DNA from: CAZJFC01 sp964545245
GTDB lineage: Bacteria > Pseudomonadota > Alphaproteobacteria > Rickettsiales > 21-14-0-20-44-7
Direction of reading: 5' to 3'
NCBI GenBank assembly: GCA_964545245.1
Contig: CAZJFC010000095.1
Location: 1-5,126, forward strand
Length of the DNA stretch: 5,126 nucleotides
Shown piece by piece: positions 4,245-5,126 of the stretch. The stretch's first letter is position 1. The number at the start of each line of letters is the position of its first letter. A program made the translations under genes and the position numbers. The notes under the pieces were generated by a model, which worked only from the letters and a program-made list of their open reading frames with translations, did no database searches and was not told where the DNA came from.

Positions 4245-5126
4245 CTATCTCTTTATTATCGCGTCAATTTCCTTGAGCTGCTGCAACAGCTCTTCCTTTC
4301 GATAAACGCACTGCTGTTCGGACAAACAGNNNNNNNNNNGCAATAGTCCTTCCATATCATTCAACTTCACCATGCACGGCCCGTCAGATGGCGCATTGTC
4401 AGGGTCCTGATGGGTCTCGGCGAATACTGCCGCCACGCCCGCCGCCACCGCCGCCCGCGATATATAAGGAACCATATCACGGTTGCCGCCGCTTGCCCCG
4501 CCAAGCCCGCCCGGCTGCTGCACAGAATGCGTCGCGTCAATCACCACCGGGTAGCCGGTCTCCGCCATAATTGGCAGGGAGCGTATATCGGTCACCAGAG
4601 TATTATATCCAAATGAAGCGCCACGGTCTGTCAGGAAAATTTTCTCACATCCGGTGGAAGCAACCTTATCGGCAACATTTTTCATATCCCACGGAGCTAG
4701 GAACTGCCCTTTCTTGACATTCACCGCGCTGCCATATTTCTTTGCCGCTTCGCCGGCCGCAAGCAGTAAATCTGTCTGGCGGCAAAGGAACGCCGGAATC
4801 TGTATAACATCCACCACACTTGCCAGCTCATCGCATTGCCCGCGCTCATGGATATCAGTCAGGACAGGCACGCCGAATTCCTTTTTCAACGCTTCAAATA
4901 CAGGAAGTGAGTTTTCCAGGCCAAACCCGCGCCTGCCGGAAAGCGAAGTACGGTTCGCCTTATCGAATGAGGTTTTATATATAAAAGGAATTCCGAGTTT
5001 CCCGGTAATCTCCACCAGTTGCCCGCACATCATGAACGCATGTTCTTTCGATTCCATCTGGCATGGCCCCGCGATAAGCACAAAAGGCTTGTTGTTTGCC
5101 ATTTCCACATTGCCGGTTCTTACTGT
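4245..5126 (-). CDS. kdsA: 3-deoxy-8-phosphooctulonate synthase KdsA (5' partial, interrupted by an N gap)
   Basis: KdsA condenses phosphoenolpyruvate with arabinose 5-phosphate to give Kdo 8-phosphate, the precursor of the Kdo sugar of LPS. Counting the Val codon at 5108-5106 as residue 1, signatures are LIAGPCQMES (11-20), YKTSFDKANRTS (44-55), RRGFGLE (59-65), LTDIHE (83-88), IPAFLCRQTDL (104-114), NVKKGQF (130-136), TDRGASFGY (160-168), DATHS (191-195) and FAETHQDPDNAPSDGP (229-244). Cys16, His194, Glu231 and Asp242 match the metal ligands Cys11, His185, Glu222 and Asp233 of the Aquifex enzyme, so this is the metal-dependent class rather than the E. coli class with Asn. The frame stays open to the window edge, and the upstream codons read TVRTGN before VEMANNKPF, as in family N-termini. 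The true start is therefore outside the window, and the GTG at 5108 and ATG at 5102 are probably internal. Ten Ns (4330-4339) interrupt the C-terminal region, where extra residues appear (see the gap entry). Confidence 0.95.
   Translation of the reverse strand, partial: TVRTGNVEMANNKPFVLIAGPCQMESKEHAFMMCGQLVEITGKLGIPFIYKTSFDKANRTSLSGRRGFGLENSLPVFEALKKEFGVPVLTDIHERGQCDELASVVDVIQIPAFLCRQTDLLLAAGEAAKKYGSAVNVKKGQFLAPWDMKNVADKVASTGCEKIFLTDRGASFGYNTLVTDIRSLPIMAETGYPVVIDATHSVQQPGGLGGASGGNRDMVPYISRAAVAAGVAAVFAETHQDPDNAPSDGPCMVKLNDMEGLLXXXXCLSEQQCVYRKEELLQQLKEIDAIIKR
4275..4292 (+). terminator. Weak terminator-like hairpin after the PhoX-type gene
   Basis: GAGCTG (4275-4280) and CAGCTC (4287-4292) form a 6-base stem around CTGCAA, followed on the plus strand by the pyrimidine run TCTTCCTTTC. 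It lies about 30 bases past the PhoX-type stop codon, inside the kdsA coding region. It is the only hairpin I see that could stop plus-strand transcription here, but the T-run is broken by Cs and the palindrome may be incidental to coding sequence. Confidence 0.2.
4283..4355. repeat. Imperfect 16-base direct repeat flanking the N gap in kdsA
   Basis: Positions 4283-4298 (gcaacagctcttcctt) and 4340-4355 (gcaatagtccttccat) agree at 12 of 16 bases. On the coding strand they encode RKEELL and DMEGLL in the same frame. Each is followed, or would be expected to be followed, by QQLKEIDAIIKR in a normal KdsA C-terminus. The 41 bases between them consist of known sequence at 4299-4329, containing a small inverted repeat (CTGTT 4314-4318, AACAG 4325-4329), and the ten Ns. 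This may mark an overlap that was not merged during assembly, or a real duplication or insertion. Confidence 0.5.
4330..4339. other. Assembly gap: ten unknown bases
   Basis: Ten consecutive Ns occur within the kdsA C-terminal coding region. A run of exactly ten is typical of a scaffolding placeholder, so the real gap size, and even its existence, is uncertain. The frame on both sides agrees if the gap is taken literally, which happens one time in three by chance. Residues 257-260 of the partial KdsA product are unknown as a result. Confidence 0.99.

Noticed and set aside
4388..4616. Plus-strand frames rich in Pro, Arg and His opposite kdsA
   Set aside because: Their composition is the complement of the Gly- and Ala-rich kdsA segment GGLGGASGG and neighbours; no start signal.
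1..5126. CRISPR array, tRNA, rRNA, insertion sequence or phage genes
   Set aside because: Reading both strands gave no regularly spaced repeats, no tRNA-like cloverleaf, no transposase or integrase motif and no terminal inverted repeats with a target duplication outside the kdsA gap region.

Overview
The window looks like ordinary chromosomal sequence from a Gram-negative bacterium, probably an alphaproteobacterium. A signal-peptide OmpA-family protein and KdsA (an enzyme of the inner core of LPS) point to an outer membrane. The motif wording of RimO and KdsA resembles alphaproteobacterial homologues as I remember them; this is inference, as no search was run. A run of ten Ns inside kdsA indicates a draft or metagenome-derived scaffold.

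Layout, left to right. Positions 1-482 (minus strand) hold a small exported DUF2946-type protein with a C...H...CxxC pattern. It is followed downstream on the same strand by the first 13 codons of a second gene cut off by the window edge. A long inverted repeat spans the junction and would bury the second gene's ribosome binding site. Positions 483-598 are a divergent promoter region. Positions 599-1894 (plus) encode RimO, the radical-SAM methylthiotransferase of ribosomal protein S12. After a 126-base intergenic stretch, 2021-2644 (plus) encodes a short periplasmic OmpA-family protein, closed by a clear rho-independent terminator at 2663-2692. Positions 2730-4244 (plus) encode a Tat-exported PhoX/DUF839-type phosphatase. 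Its stop codon directly abuts the stop codon of kdsA, which lies on the minus strand from 4245 to beyond the right edge.

The genes do not form one pathway. RimO acts on the ribosome, the OmpA-family protein and KdsA serve the cell envelope, and the PhoX-type enzyme probably scavenges phosphate outside the cytoplasm. The leftmost pair may belong to metal (possibly copper) handling, judging only by the DUF2946 family.

I see no mobile element, CRISPR array, RNA gene or clearly new system. The points most worth a second look are: (1) the inverted repeat at 44-100, which fits translational coupling of the DUF2946 gene to its downstream neighbour; (2) the C-terminus of kdsA, where an apparent in-frame insertion of at least 15 residues coincides with the N gap and an imperfect 16-base direct repeat, so it is either an assembly error or a genuine insertion; and (3) the kdsA reading frame, which continues past the apparent GTG start to the window edge with family-like residues, so its true start lies outside.
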